From contig NEUY01000002.1 of the NCBI GenBank assembly GCA_002304425.1, positions 1 to 46,635 on the forward strand: a stretch of DNA of 46,635 nt, read 5' to 3'. The stretch comes from Opitutia bacterium Tous-C10FEB. GTDB lineage: Bacteria > Verrucomicrobiota > Verrucomicrobiia > Opitutales > Opitutaceae. A program made the position numbers and the translations under genes. Below the pieces are notes generated by a model. The model was not told the origin of the DNA, did not search any database, and saw only the letters and a program-made list of their open reading frames with translations. This document shows positions 1-9,268 of this stretch, piece after piece (position 1 is the first letter of the stretch; every line of letters starts with the position of its first letter).

Positions 1-129
1 GGTCTGATCCACTGCGGCAAGTGCGGCACGTGTGTCGAACGCCGCGAGGCCTTCCTGCAAGCAGGGTTAGTTGATCCGACCGTCTACGAGTCGCAGCCGC
101 CTTTGCCGGTTAACCCAGCCAAGCATTAA
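1..129 (+). CDS. queC: 7-cyano-7-deazaguanine synthase QueC, C-terminal fragment (5' end outside window)
   Basis: Frame 1 translates to [42 protein letters not shown]. It has the QueC C-terminal Cys-rich zinc motif and DPTxY, and lies directly upstream of queE. Confidence 0.85.
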   Translation, partial: GLIHCGKCGTCVERREAFLQAGLVDPTVYESQPPLPVNPAKH

Positions 130-191
130 ATGCCCGCAGAAATTATTTCTTACTCGGCTTCGCGCTTACGCACTCGTTTAAACCTCCCTCA

Positions 192-884
192 ATGTTGATA
201 TCTGAAATATTTTATTCGCTCCAAGGCGAAGGCGAGTTAACCGGCGTACCGTCAGTTTTTGTCCGCACGAGTGGATGTAATCTTCGCTGCAATTGGTGTG
301 ATACGCCTTATGCCTCATGGCAGCCGGAAGGAAAGCAGATGACGGTAGGCGAGATCGTGGCGGCGGTTAGCCCGCATCCCGCCCGGCACGTTGTGCTAAC
401 CGGAGGCGAGCCGATGATGGCGCCAGACATTCAGGCACTCGCGGTCGCGTTAAAAAAATTAGATTACCACCTCACGATTGAGACCGCTGCGACCATCATG
501 CCGGCCGGCATTGCGTGCGATCTCGCCTCGCTGAGTCCGAAGCTAAAAAATTCCTCCCCGGATGAGCGGCTCGATGACACCTGGCGCCGGAAACACGAGA
601 ACTTGCGCTGGCAGCCGGAAGTGGTGCGGGCTTGGCTCGATCGGGGGGGCTATCAACTCAAGTTTGTGGTCGCTCAAGCAACGGATCTTATAGAAATCGA
701 AACATTGCTGGCTTCGTTAGAGCGGGAGATTCCTCGGGCCAAGGTATTGTTGATGCCGGAGGGAACCACGGTCGAGGGCTTGCGGGCCCGTGCCGTTTGG
801 TTGAGTGAATTATGCAAGACGCGTGGCTATCGTTACGCCCCGCGCCTGCACGTGGAACTATACGGCAACAAACGCGGCACATGA
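192..884 (+). CDS. queE: 7-carboxy-7-deazaguanine synthase (radical SAM)
   Basis: ORF with EIFYSLQGEGELTGVPSVFVRTSGCNLRCNWCDTPYASW and VVLTGGEPM. Confidence 0.95.
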   Translation: MLISEIFYSLQGEGELTGVPSVFVRTSGCNLRCNWCDTPYASWQPEGKQMTVGEIVAAVSPHPARHVVLTGGEPMMAPDIQALAVALKKLDYHLTIETAATIMPAGIACDLASLSPKLKNSSPDERLDDTWRRKHENLRWQPEVVRAWLDRGGYQLKFVVAQATDLIEIETLLASLEREIPRAKVLLMPEGTTVEGLRARAVWLSELCKTRGYRYAPRLHVELYGNKRGT

Positions 885-1525
885 AAAAAAATTCAAAAAT
901 TAACGCAAATCTACCCCGCAAGTTATCGGAGGAGTTGGCTGATTTGCGGAATCGCTCCGCCCTGGGTGCATTAACGCTGCGGGAGGTTATTTACACGCTT
1001 GGCGGCCGGGCCTACACGCTGCTGGTGCTATTGTTGGCCCTCCCTTTTATTACGCCCATTCCGTTGCCGGGTTTGTCCACCCCCTTTGGATTAGCGATCG
1101 CCCTGATCGCGCTCCGGTTGACGTTGGGTCAGCGCCCTTGGCTCCCGATGAAACTGCAGCGCAAGGTATTGCCGCCCGGTTTTTTTGGAAAGCTTTTCAC
1201 GGTCGCCGAGAAAACGATTCGGATCATTGAAAAACTAATCCGGCCCCGCCTCACTTTTTTAACCGACACGCCCGGGTTAGTGCAACTGCACGCGGTTTTA
1301 ATGCTGATCGCGGCGCTGGTGTTGGTGTTGCCGATCCCGATTCCTTTTACGAATTCCTTTCCGGCTTGGGCTATTTTAATGGTCGCAGCCGGATTGCTGG
1401 AGCGCGATGGCCTCTTTATTCTCGCGGGTTATCTCATCTTTGCGCTGGGCGTGCTTTATTTTATTTTTCTCGGGGAGGCCGCGACGGCGTTACTGCAGGA
1501 GTTGGTGCAGTGGATTCGCGCTTAG
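881..1525 (+). CDS. ExoD-family membrane protein (exopolysaccharide synthesis ExoD-like)
   Basis: ATG at 881 overlaps the queE stop (ATGA). Hydrophobic ORF with GRAYTLLVLLLALPFITPIPLPGLSTPFGLAIALIALRLTLGQRPWLP. Confidence 0.8.
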   Translation: MKKNSKINANLPRKLSEELADLRNRSALGALTLREVIYTLGGRAYTLLVLLLALPFITPIPLPGLSTPFGLAIALIALRLTLGQRPWLPMKLQRKVLPPGFFGKLFTVAEKTIRIIEKLIRPRLTFLTDTPGLVQLHAVLMLIAALVLVLPIPIPFTNSFPAWAILMVAAGLLERDGLFILAGYLIFALGVLYFIFLGEAATALLQELVQWIRA

Positions 1526-1545
1526 CCGTCAGGCTGAGGGCAAGG

Positions 1546-2541
1546 CTAGATCGCCAACACAATTTTCCCGAACTGTTCGCCGGACGCCATGCGCCGGAAG
1601 GCGGCATCCGCTTCCGCGAGGGGAAATACCTTATCCACTACGGGCGTAATTTTATGGGCAGCGACAAAGGTCATGAGGCTCGAAAAATCTTCCGGCGACC
1701 CCATCGTAGTGCCCAGCATATTGATCTGCCGGAAAAAACATTTACGGAGATCGAGGCTCGTGGGGTTTCCCCGCGTGGCCCCGAAGAATACAATGCGCCC
1801 GCTCGGCGCGGTGAGATCGATCAGTGGGGCAAAACCTGCGCCGCCGGCGCTATCCACGATCACCTCAAATCGTCCGGCTTGTTGTTGTAAAGCCTCCGCC
1901 CAATTATCCTCACGATAATTTACCCCGCCTAAAGCTCCGAGGGTGATGGCGCGCGCGATTTTCTCCGGTGAGCTAGAGGTAACCCAGACTTGCGCCCCCG
2001 CGGCCACCGCCAACTGCAGCGCGATGAGCGCGGCACCCCCGCCGATTCCCGTGATGAGCACGCGCTCATTTGGTTGGAGTTGGGCTCGCGTAAATAAAGC
2101 GCGCCAAGCCGTCAGTCCCGTGAGCGGTAAGGCGGCCGCTTGCTCCCATGACAGGTGACTGGGCTTAAGTACCAGGTTAGCAGCGGGGATGACGCATTGC
2201 TCGGCAAAGGTACCGGCATCGGGTAAACCAAGAATGCGAAATGCAGATCCTTGGGCGCGGGGATTTACCCCCCAGTCGAGCGCTGGGTTAATAATGACTT
2301 CGCGACCGACCCAAGCGCTATCTTCGGGCGAACCAACGGTCAGGACGGTGCCCGCGCCATCTGAACCGAGAATCACCGGAGTTTTGATGCCGGCATATTG
2401 GCCCAGTTGAATCCAGAGATCTCGGTGGTTAAGAGCCGCCGCTTTGAGTTGCACGACGGCCTCACCCCGCGCGGCCAGCGGATTGGGCACCGCTTGCACC
2501 GTTAAGGGTTTTTTAATCTCGGTGAGGACGGCGGCTTGCAT
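1546..2541 (-). CDS. Zinc-binding/quinone-type alcohol dehydrogenase (MDR superfamily)
   Basis: AALNHRDLWIQLGQY...ILGSDGAGTV and VLITGIGGGAALIALQLA Rossmann motif. Confidence 0.85.
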   Translation of the reverse strand: MQAAVLTEIKKPLTVQAVPNPLAARGEAVVQLKAAALNHRDLWIQLGQYAGIKTPVILGSDGAGTVLTVGSPEDSAWVGREVIINPALDWGVNPRAQGSAFRILGLPDAGTFAEQCVIPAANLVLKPSHLSWEQAAALPLTGLTAWRALFTRAQLQPNERVLITGIGGGAALIALQLAVAAGAQVWVTSSSPEKIARAITLGALGGVNYREDNWAEALQQQAGRFEVIVDSAGGAGFAPLIDLTAPSGRIVFFGATRGNPTSLDLRKCFFRQINMLGTTMGSPEDFSSLMTFVAAHKITPVVDKVFPLAEADAAFRRMASGEQFGKIVLAI

Positions 2542-2612
2542 GAAATTAAAATTATTTGGTTCGAGTTGAACGCAAAGCTTCCGGCCGAATAAACAAACCT
2601 TCCGCGCTAGAT

Positions 2613-3851
2613 TTAGTGCGCCCCGTCGGCGAAGACGATCCCACCCACAATCGTGCCAAGGCAGTGGCTCGTATATTCAAAGGGGTCGCCGTCATAGAGG
2701 GCCAGGTCGGCATCTTTTCCTACAACGAGGGAACCGGTGCGATCGGCGATGCCGAGTAAACTGGCCGCACCACTCGTAATGCTGGCAAGGGCAGGCTCAA
2801 AGCCGAGGCCATGGGCGGCCGCGACCGCTGCTTCAAAAAGCACCACGCGGGTCTTGGGCACATAGGCTTCGTAACTGCTTTGTAAGGCAATGGGGATGCC
2901 GGCTGCATGAAGTTTTCCGGCCGTTTCTACGCTGAGATTTTCCATGTCTTCATAGCTGCGTTGCATCGTGGGGTGTACAATGACGGGAAACCCACTGGCT
3001 TTAATTTGGGCCAAAACCATCGGCGCATCAGCACAGCCATCGAGAATAATTTTGAGATTAAATTCCTGGGCGAGGCGGAGGGCGGAGATAATATCCTGCT
3101 GACGATTAGCCGTAATTAAGAGGGGCTGCACTCCAGCCAGAGCGCGGAGGAGGGTTTCGGTTTTTAAATCCCGGCCCGGTCGCTTGCTCTCGTCTTTAGC
3201 CTCGCGCTTCTTGGCGTACTCTTGAGCTTTGATTAATTCAGCGCGCAACATCGCGACGGCTTTGGAGCGGTTGCCTGGTGATTTGCTCGCGGCAGGCCCA
3301 CCTTCGGCGTTAGTCAGACCGTTGCGACCCAGCGTGACGGCGGTCATCGCGGCAGGATTAATCACATCCTCATCAGCGGTCCGACCAAATGTTTTCACAA
3401 TCATCGTTTGACCCGAGATCAGCGCGGCGGGGGCATGACCGGTATTGACGGTGGTGACACCGTAAGAGCGCACCCAGCTGACCAACGGATCTTTGGCGTT
3501 ATAGGCATCCAGGGCGCGGAGTTCAGGTTGCACGGCCGAAGATTTTTCTAACATATCTTGATCCTGAGCTTGGTTGAGCAAGCCCGAGAGGCCGACGGTA
3601 GCATGGGCATCAATTAATCCAGGCGTAACGACGGCGGCTTGAAGGATGCGGTAGCCCTCGGGAATTTTTACGGAAACCTTGGGGCCCAGCGCGGTGATTT
3701 TACCATCACGCATGAGAACAACGCCGTCTTTTAGCGGTGCACCGGCCATCGTGTAGATAGTTGCGCCCATGACCGCAATATTTTCGGCGTGCGCGCCGCC
3801 TAGGGCGATGAGCCAAGTGACCAGTAAGCTAAAGCGAGTAATTGTTTTCAT
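2613..3851 (-). CDS. Amidohydrolase-family protein lacking canonical metal ligands (putative pseudoenzyme), signal peptide
   Basis: Amidohydrolase architecture (VVTPGLIDAHATVGLSG, GSLVVGKDADLALYDGDPF), but HxH is HAT and the later His/Asp ligands are absent. Overlaps the upstream paralog by 4 bp. Confidence 0.8.
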   Translation of the reverse strand: MKTITRFSLLVTWLIALGGAHAENIAVMGATIYTMAGAPLKDGVVLMRDGKITALGPKVSVKIPEGYRILQAAVVTPGLIDAHATVGLSGLLNQAQDQDMLEKSSAVQPELRALDAYNAKDPLVSWVRSYGVTTVNTGHAPAALISGQTMIVKTFGRTADEDVINPAAMTAVTLGRNGLTNAEGGPAASKSPGNRSKAVAMLRAELIKAQEYAKKREAKDESKRPGRDLKTETLLRALAGVQPLLITANRQQDIISALRLAQEFNLKIILDGCADAPMVLAQIKASGFPVIVHPTMQRSYEDMENLSVETAGKLHAAGIPIALQSSYEAYVPKTRVVLFEAAVAAAHGLGFEPALASITSGAASLLGIADRTGSLVVGKDADLALYDGDPFEYTSHCLGTIVGGIVFADGAH

Positions 3852-5191
3852 TGGTCCCCTCCATTATTGGCGTTGGCGATTAAGTCCCATGCGCTGGTGA
3901 AACAACAGAGCTGGGCGCGGCGGGCATCACCGGCGCCCACCCCACCGACTGCATAAAGATGATCGGCTGGGCGCGAGAGATCGAAAACTTTGGTTCCCTC
4001 AACCCAGGTTTGCTCAATGTGCGCATAGACACTCAATGGATCAGCGGAGAGCACAATGAAGTCCGCATCTTTACCCGGTTCCAGTGAGCCGACGCGGGCG
4101 TCGAGGCCGAGAATTTTAGCGTTGGCGATCGTGACCGCGGCGAGGGCCCCTTGGCGCGTCATGCCCGCCCGAACGGCCAACGCCGCTGAGCGCAGGAAGC
4201 GCCGTGAATCGCAGATCGGGTCGTCGGTATGAAAACCCACGAGAACGCCGGCTTGTTCTAAGATGGCTGGTGTGCGCCAGTCGGCATCTTTGGTTTCTAA
4301 TTTACCACCGGGTGAATCAATCATGATCACAGAGCAAGGCGCGTGGGCCGCGGCAATTTCTGGGGCCACCCTCCAGCCTTCGCTAACGTGGTGGAGAACA
4401 ACCTTGAAACCAAATTCTTGGGCGAGGCGCAGCACCGTGAGAATATCGTCGTGGCGGTGCGTGTGATTTTGGACGATGCGTTGGCCGGCGAGGACCTCAC
4501 TCATTTTCTCGAGCGCGAGGTCGCGCGGCGGAAGTTTTTCGGCGTCGCCATTGGCGCGTTTAATTTTGTCCCGATATTCTTGCGCTTTAATATATTCTGC
4601 CCGGACCAAAGCGGCCGATTTGGCGCGCGTTCCGGGAAAGCCATTGGCCCCGCGCATGGAATTGGTGCCATTGGCCATCTTGAGGCCGCCCGCGTTGGTG
4701 CCATCCGGCAGCTTGATCAATAAATCATCAACGGTGCGGGCTTCGCGTAGTTTCAGATAAAGCGTTTGCCCGCTGATCAGGTGGCCGGAGCCCGGCATCA
4801 CGTTGACGGTGGTGATACCGCCGGCTCGGGCTTTTTGAATCGAGGTATCGCGCGCATCGAGCGAGTCGAGGACGCGCGTTTCCGGTTGGATCGGGCCGGA
4901 GCCATCGCCGCCGCTGCCGGAGCCAATGTGGCTATGGGAATCGACGAGTCCCGGCATGAGCACCTTACCGGTGATATCGTGGATTTCGGCGCCCGCGGGA
5001 ATCGCAATTTTGTCGGCCGTGCCGACGGCGACAATCTTGCCGCCCGCGACGACGAGCACGCCGTGGGCGATGGGCGCCCCGCTCATCGGAATAATTTGGG
5101 CGCCGATAAAGACCTGCGGTTTCTCTTGGGCGTTAACTCTAGCGGTTAATCCGAGCAGTGCCGCGAGGCATAACAGGAGGCGATTTAGCAT
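3848..5191 (-). CDS. Amidohydrolase family protein (imidazolonepropionase-like), signal peptide
   Basis: VLMPGLVDSHSHIGSGSG, NHTHRHDDI, LHHVSEG, VGFHTDDP, GSLEPGKDADFIVLSADPL. Confidence 0.85.
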   Translation of the reverse strand: MLNRLLLCLAALLGLTARVNAQEKPQVFIGAQIIPMSGAPIAHGVLVVAGGKIVAVGTADKIAIPAGAEIHDITGKVLMPGLVDSHSHIGSGSGGDGSGPIQPETRVLDSLDARDTSIQKARAGGITTVNVMPGSGHLISGQTLYLKLREARTVDDLLIKLPDGTNAGGLKMANGTNSMRGANGFPGTRAKSAALVRAEYIKAQEYRDKIKRANGDAEKLPPRDLALEKMSEVLAGQRIVQNHTHRHDDILTVLRLAQEFGFKVVLHHVSEGWRVAPEIAAAHAPCSVIMIDSPGGKLETKDADWRTPAILEQAGVLVGFHTDDPICDSRRFLRSAALAVRAGMTRQGALAAVTIANAKILGLDARVGSLEPGKDADFIVLSADPLSVYAHIEQTWVEGTKVFDLSRPADHLYAVGGVGAGDARRAQLCCFTSAWDLIANANNGGDQ

Positions 5192-5285
5192 GGATGTAAA
5201 CGTAGGCCATGGTGAGGTTTCAGCAAATGCAAAGCATGGTTGTAATTTGACACTTTCGCTCGCGCTTCAACGGTGGGAATTGTCT

Positions 5286-6563
5286 ATGACGACTGTCGCT
5301 CCCAGTAAAAAATTTCATTATGCCTGGATCACCGCAGGCGTAACCTTCTGTACGTTGTTGGCGGCGGCGGGAGCGCGGGCCGCGCCGGGAGTTCTTTTGC
5401 TGCCCTTGGCTAATGAATTTCAATGGAGCCGTGCCACGGTGTCCTCGATCGTTTCGATCAATATCTTTCTTTATGGTTTGATGGGCCCATTTGCCGCCGC
5501 GCTCTATCAGCGCTTCGGCCTCCGGCGCACAATGATGGCGGCAATGACTTTGCTCGCGGCGGGTTACGGTCTTTCGACCCAGGCCACCAGTTACTGGCAG
5601 TTTGTGGTGCTGTGGGGCGTGGTCGTCGGCATAGGCTCGGGCCTGGCGGCAACTGTTCTCGGGGCGGCGGTTGCTAATCGCTGGTTCACGCATCGGCGCG
5701 GCCTCGTGATGGGTTTGCTTACGGCCAGTACCGCCACCGGGCAGTTAATTTTTCTCCCCAGCCTTGCTGCAGTGGTAACCACGCATGGCTGGCGCGGAGC
5801 TCCCCTCGTCGTGGCCGCCGCCGCCGTGCTGGTGACTCCCCTTATTTGGTGGTTGATGCGTAATGATCCGCGGGATGTTGGTTTGCGGCCTTATGGTGAG
5901 ACCGGTCCGGTGGAGTCGACGATCCCCGTGATGGGGAATCCCCTGAAGCGGGCAATTGATGCTTTGCTGGAAGCGATGCGGCGGCGTGATTTTTGGCTAT
6001 TGGCCGGTTCCTTTTTTGTCTGTGGAGCCAGCACTAATGGTTTGATTGGGACGCATCTTATTTCAGCGGCTTTTGATTGCGGGATTCCGGCGGTGCGGGC
6101 GGCGGGGCTGTTGGCGATGATGGGGCTATTTGATCTTGTTGGGACAATGGCCTCGGGCTGGTTAAGCGATCGTTACAACTGTCGCTACCTCTTATTCATT
6201 TACTACGGGTTGCGCGGCATCTCGCTCTTATTTTTGCCTATGGCGCTGCTTGGTCCGGTGGCCGGGTTGGGCGTGTTTGCCGTATTCTATGGACTGGACT
6301 GGATCGCGACAGTGCCGCCAACCGTGAAGCTGACCGGCGAGGTTTTTGGGCGCGAGAAGGCCAGCATCGTCTTTGGTTGGGTGGTCGCAGCCCACCAAGT
6401 GGGGGCGGCGTGGGCATCGTATGCGGCCGGGGTGCTGCGCACCGTGACGGGGACTTACACGCTCGCTTTCTTCAGTGCAGGGGCGCTGTGTGTGATCGCG
6501 GCGCTCGTCGTACTGCCGATCGGCCGGGGTCAACGGGCGACCAGGCGTCCAGGCTTAGCTTAG
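5286..6563 (+). CDS. MFS transporter
   Basis: Multi-TM ORF from MTTVAPSKKFHYAWITAGVTFCTLL. The ORF-track start at 4926 lies antisense to the amidohydrolase and is probably too early. Confidence 0.85.
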   Translation: MTTVAPSKKFHYAWITAGVTFCTLLAAAGARAAPGVLLLPLANEFQWSRATVSSIVSINIFLYGLMGPFAAALYQRFGLRRTMMAAMTLLAAGYGLSTQATSYWQFVVLWGVVVGIGSGLAATVLGAAVANRWFTHRRGLVMGLLTASTATGQLIFLPSLAAVVTTHGWRGAPLVVAAAAVLVTPLIWWLMRNDPRDVGLRPYGETGPVESTIPVMGNPLKRAIDALLEAMRRRDFWLLAGSFFVCGASTNGLIGTHLISAAFDCGIPAVRAAGLLAMMGLFDLVGTMASGWLSDRYNCRYLLFIYYGLRGISLLFLPMALLGPVAGLGVFAVFYGLDWIATVPPTVKLTGEVFGREKASIVFGWVVAAHQVGAAWASYAAGVLRTVTGTYTLAFFSAGALCVIAALVVLPIGRGQRATRRPGLA

Positions 6564-6727
6564 CGTTTTAACTTGGCGCGGAGTTTTTTAATTTCCGGAC
6601 TAACCGCGCTACAACCCTCCTGACCGCAACCGGCACCGGGGTTTTTTTTTAGCCAAGAGCGCATGAGCAGAGCGACGGCCATGCCCACAATCGCGAAAGC
6701 CATGAAGGTTTGGGTCGAGGCAGACAT
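6560..6727 (-). CDS. Small single-TM protein with CxxxxC, linked to feoB
   Basis: MSASTQTFMAFAIVGMAVALLMRSWLKKNPGAGCGQEGCSAVSPEIKKLRAKLKR. Lies directly downstream of feoB on the same strand. Confidence 0.65.
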   Translation of the reverse strand: MSASTQTFMAFAIVGMAVALLMRSWLKKNPGAGCGQEGCSAVSPEIKKLRAKLKR

Positions 6728-6743
6728 GGATAAAATTAGCCTA

Positions 6744-8879
6744 TTAATAACCAAGCGCTCGGCCGATTTGATAGATGGCGAAGCACACGAGCCACGCGGT
6801 GCCGGTCATGTAGGCGATTTGAAACAGGGGCCAGCGCCATGAGTTGGTTTCACGTTTTACGACGGCGATCGTGCTCATGCACTGCATCGCGAAAACATAA
6901 TAAACCATCAGGGTGATACAAACGAGTGGCGTGAATAAGATGGCGCCGTTCGGCCAGCGGGCCGCGCGCAAAGCATCGCGGACCGGCAAAGCGTCCTCCC
7001 CGTTGTCCTGCACGCCAAAAATGACACTCATCGAGCTGACAAAAACTTCGCGCGCGGCAAATGATGTCACTAGGCCGATGCCAATGCGCCAGTCGAAGCC
7101 CAGTGGTTTAATCACTGGTTCCAGCAGATGGCCCGCTTGACCAGCAAAGCTGACCGCAATTTGCGCCTCAGCCGAGGCTTTAGGATCGGGGTGTTTAGGG
7201 TAAGCGGTGAGGAACCACAGCACGATCGAGATCCCAAGAATAATGGTCCCGGCATTTTTTAAAAAAAGCCAGCTGCGCTCCACCATTTGGCGGAGGATTT
7301 CCTTTAGGCGTGGCGGCTGATAAGCCGGCAGCTCCATAATCATTAACGGCCGCGCGCTCTTGAAGAGCGTGCGTTTAAAAAGCCAGGCGAAGCCAAAAGC
7401 TCCGGCGGTACCCAAGAGATACATGAGCAGCATGAGACCGGCTTTCCACGTAGCCGGCAGGGCCGCGGCGGGTAGCAGAGTCGCGATCATGAGGAGATAG
7501 ACGGGGAGCCGAGCGGAGCAGCTCATCAGTGGGGCGATTAAAATTGTGACAAGCCGATCTTTGGCATTTTCGATCGTCCGGGTGGCCATAATCCCCGGAA
7601 TAGCACAGGCGAAGGAGCCCAAGAGGGGGATAAATGATTTTCCATGCAGCCCCACTTTGCTCATGGGGCGATCCATCAGAAAAGCCGCGCGCGCCATATA
7701 GCCGGTGCTTTCGAGTAGCCCCACGAAGAAAAATAAAATCAAAATTTGCGGCAAAAAGATGACGATGCCCCCGACTCCACTAATCACGCCATCAGTTATC
7801 AGATCGCGTAAATCACCCGGCGGCAAAACGGTTTTAATTCCACTGCTCAGCGCGGCGATGTGAGCATCGATCCAGTTCATCGGGTATTCCGCGAGGGAAA
7901 AAATAGAGAAAAAAAGCGCGCCCATGATGAATCCGAAAAACAACCAACCCCACACAGAATGGACGAGAACGGCATCCAGTCGGTCGGAGCCGGATAATTC
8001 TTGCGTGCGCGTCCGGCGAAGAACCTCGCCGCACAGCGCATTGATCGCCGCGTATCGACTGCGAATGAGGGTGCCGGACCAATTATTTTCTTCGCGCAGG
8101 CAGCGTTGTTTCCAGGCGGCGAGCACGGTCGTGGTGCGCGCACTCAGGGGTTTAGACCCCGCAATCCGCACGCTTTCGAAATCGGTGAGCAGCAGCAGGG
8201 CCTCAGCTCGCGCGATGAGCGGTGATTGGGCATCAGCATCGCTCAGGGAGGCTTGGAGTTCAGCCACTGCCGGTGCGATTGGCGCCGGCACATCCCAGCG
8301 GTGACGGGCTAACGGCAGATCGCTCCGGCTCATGGCGAGCTTAAGTTCAACCAAACCCTTCCCGTGCACGGCAGAGCAAGAAATGACGACAACGCCGAGG
8401 GCGGCTGCAAGCTGATCGGTATCAATCCGCAGCCCAGCTTTAACGGCTAAATCCATCATGTTAAGCACCACAATGACTGGTCGACCTAGGTCGAGAATCT
8501 GGTGGGCGAGGTAAAGATTGCGCTCGAGATTAGTGGCATCGAGCACACAGATAATTCGATCTGGCTGTGGGGTATCTTCCCGCCGGCCCAATAAAACATC
8601 CCGCAAGACCGCTTCATCAGGCGAGCGCGCGGCCAAGGAGTAAGCGCCCGGAAGATCGATGATCTTCATGGGCCGACCATGCTGCGAGTAGCACTCGCCA
8701 ATTTTTTTCTCCACCGTTACCCCGGGATAGTTACCGACTTTTTGCCGCAACCCCGTGAGAGCGTTGAACAGCGTGGTCTTGCCGCAGTTCGGATTGCCCA
8801 CCAGGGCGTAAATCGGCGTGCGGTCGGATCCCGTGGGGCGCTTTTTACCGAGCGGCGTGATGTGCGGGGGCAAAATCAC
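6744..8879 (-). CDS. feoB: Ferrous iron transporter B
   Basis: G1 motif GNPNCGKTTLFN, DLPGAYS, VLDATNLERNLYL, and Gate-domain TM helices. Confidence 0.97.
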   Translation of the reverse strand: MILPPHITPLGKKRPTGSDRTPIYALVGNPNCGKTTLFNALTGLRQKVGNYPGVTVEKKIGECYSQHGRPMKIIDLPGAYSLAARSPDEAVLRDVLLGRREDTPQPDRIICVLDATNLERNLYLAHQILDLGRPVIVVLNMMDLAVKAGLRIDTDQLAAALGVVVISCSAVHGKGLVELKLAMSRSDLPLARHRWDVPAPIAPAVAELQASLSDADAQSPLIARAEALLLLTDFESVRIAGSKPLSARTTTVLAAWKQRCLREENNWSGTLIRSRYAAINALCGEVLRRTRTQELSGSDRLDAVLVHSVWGWLFFGFIMGALFFSIFSLAEYPMNWIDAHIAALSSGIKTVLPPGDLRDLITDGVISGVGGIVIFLPQILILFFFVGLLESTGYMARAAFLMDRPMSKVGLHGKSFIPLLGSFACAIPGIMATRTIENAKDRLVTILIAPLMSCSARLPVYLLMIATLLPAAALPATWKAGLMLLMYLLGTAGAFGFAWLFKRTLFKSARPLMIMELPAYQPPRLKEILRQMVERSWLFLKNAGTIILGISIVLWFLTAYPKHPDPKASAEAQIAVSFAGQAGHLLEPVIKPLGFDWRIGIGLVTSFAAREVFVSSMSVIFGVQDNGEDALPVRDALRAARWPNGAILFTPLVCITLMVYYVFAMQCMSTIAVVKRETNSWRWPLFQIAYMTGTAWLVCFAIYQIGRALGY

Positions 8880-8934
8880 CGTGAAAAATTACCGCTAGCG
8901 TGGTACCGGTTCGCCATAATCTGGCGCCAACTGC

Positions 8935-9186
8935 TCAGCGAACCCCGGCGGGCAAGGCTTCCACCAGAATAGCCATCGCCGCGTTGTGGTTGAGAGCGAT
9001 GCGCGTGCCGTTAACTTGGCAAAGGCTGGTGGTGCGGCCAGATATTTTGGTAACCAAAGCGGCTTCGCCAAAGCCCATCTCGCGCAACCGTTGGGCGAAG
9101 CCGTCATCACCGTTAATCACACAAATTCGCCCAGTGGCTCCAGCGGCAAGCTGGCAAAGCGGCAAAAGGTGAAGTGCAGATGACAC
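8935..9186 (-). CDS. feoA: Ferrous iron transport protein A
   Basis: FeoA/SH3-like: LLPLCQLAAGATGRICVINGDDGFAQRLREMGFGEAALVTKI...RIALNHNAAMAILV. GTG start, upstream of feoB. Confidence 0.9.
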   Translation of the reverse strand: MSSALHLLPLCQLAAGATGRICVINGDDGFAQRLREMGFGEAALVTKISGRTTSLCQVNGTRIALNHNAAMAILVEALPAGVR

Positions 9187-9219
9187 GGTAGGTGAGACTA
9201 AGTATCAGGAATGAAGCAG

Positions 9220-9262
9220 AAAAAAGCCCTAGGTCAAACTACTCGTGGAGTAGGCCTAGGGC
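9220..9262 (-). terminator. Rho-independent terminator of the atp operon (compound hairpin)
   Basis: On the minus strand: GCCCTAGG-C-CTACTC-CAC-GAGTAG-TTTGA-CCTAGGGC followed by TTTTTT. Arms at 9226-9233/9255-9262, inner arms at 9239-9244/9248-9253. Confidence 0.85.
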
Positions 9263-9268
9263 AAAAGG

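Noticed and set aside
1366-1918. Plus-strand ORFs 1366-1890, 1407-1649, 1589-1918
   Set aside because: They lie antisense to the MDR oxidoreductase or out of frame with the ExoD gene and show no recognisable domain.
4926-5285. N-terminal extension of the MFS ORF back to 4926
   Set aside because: It overlaps the amidohydrolase antisense and includes non-MFS sequence. A start at 5286 gives a normal MFS N-terminus.
8895-9110. ORF 8895-9110 minus as a separate gene
   Set aside because: It is an alternate frame within feoA, and the FeoA frame (8935-9186) carries the family motif.
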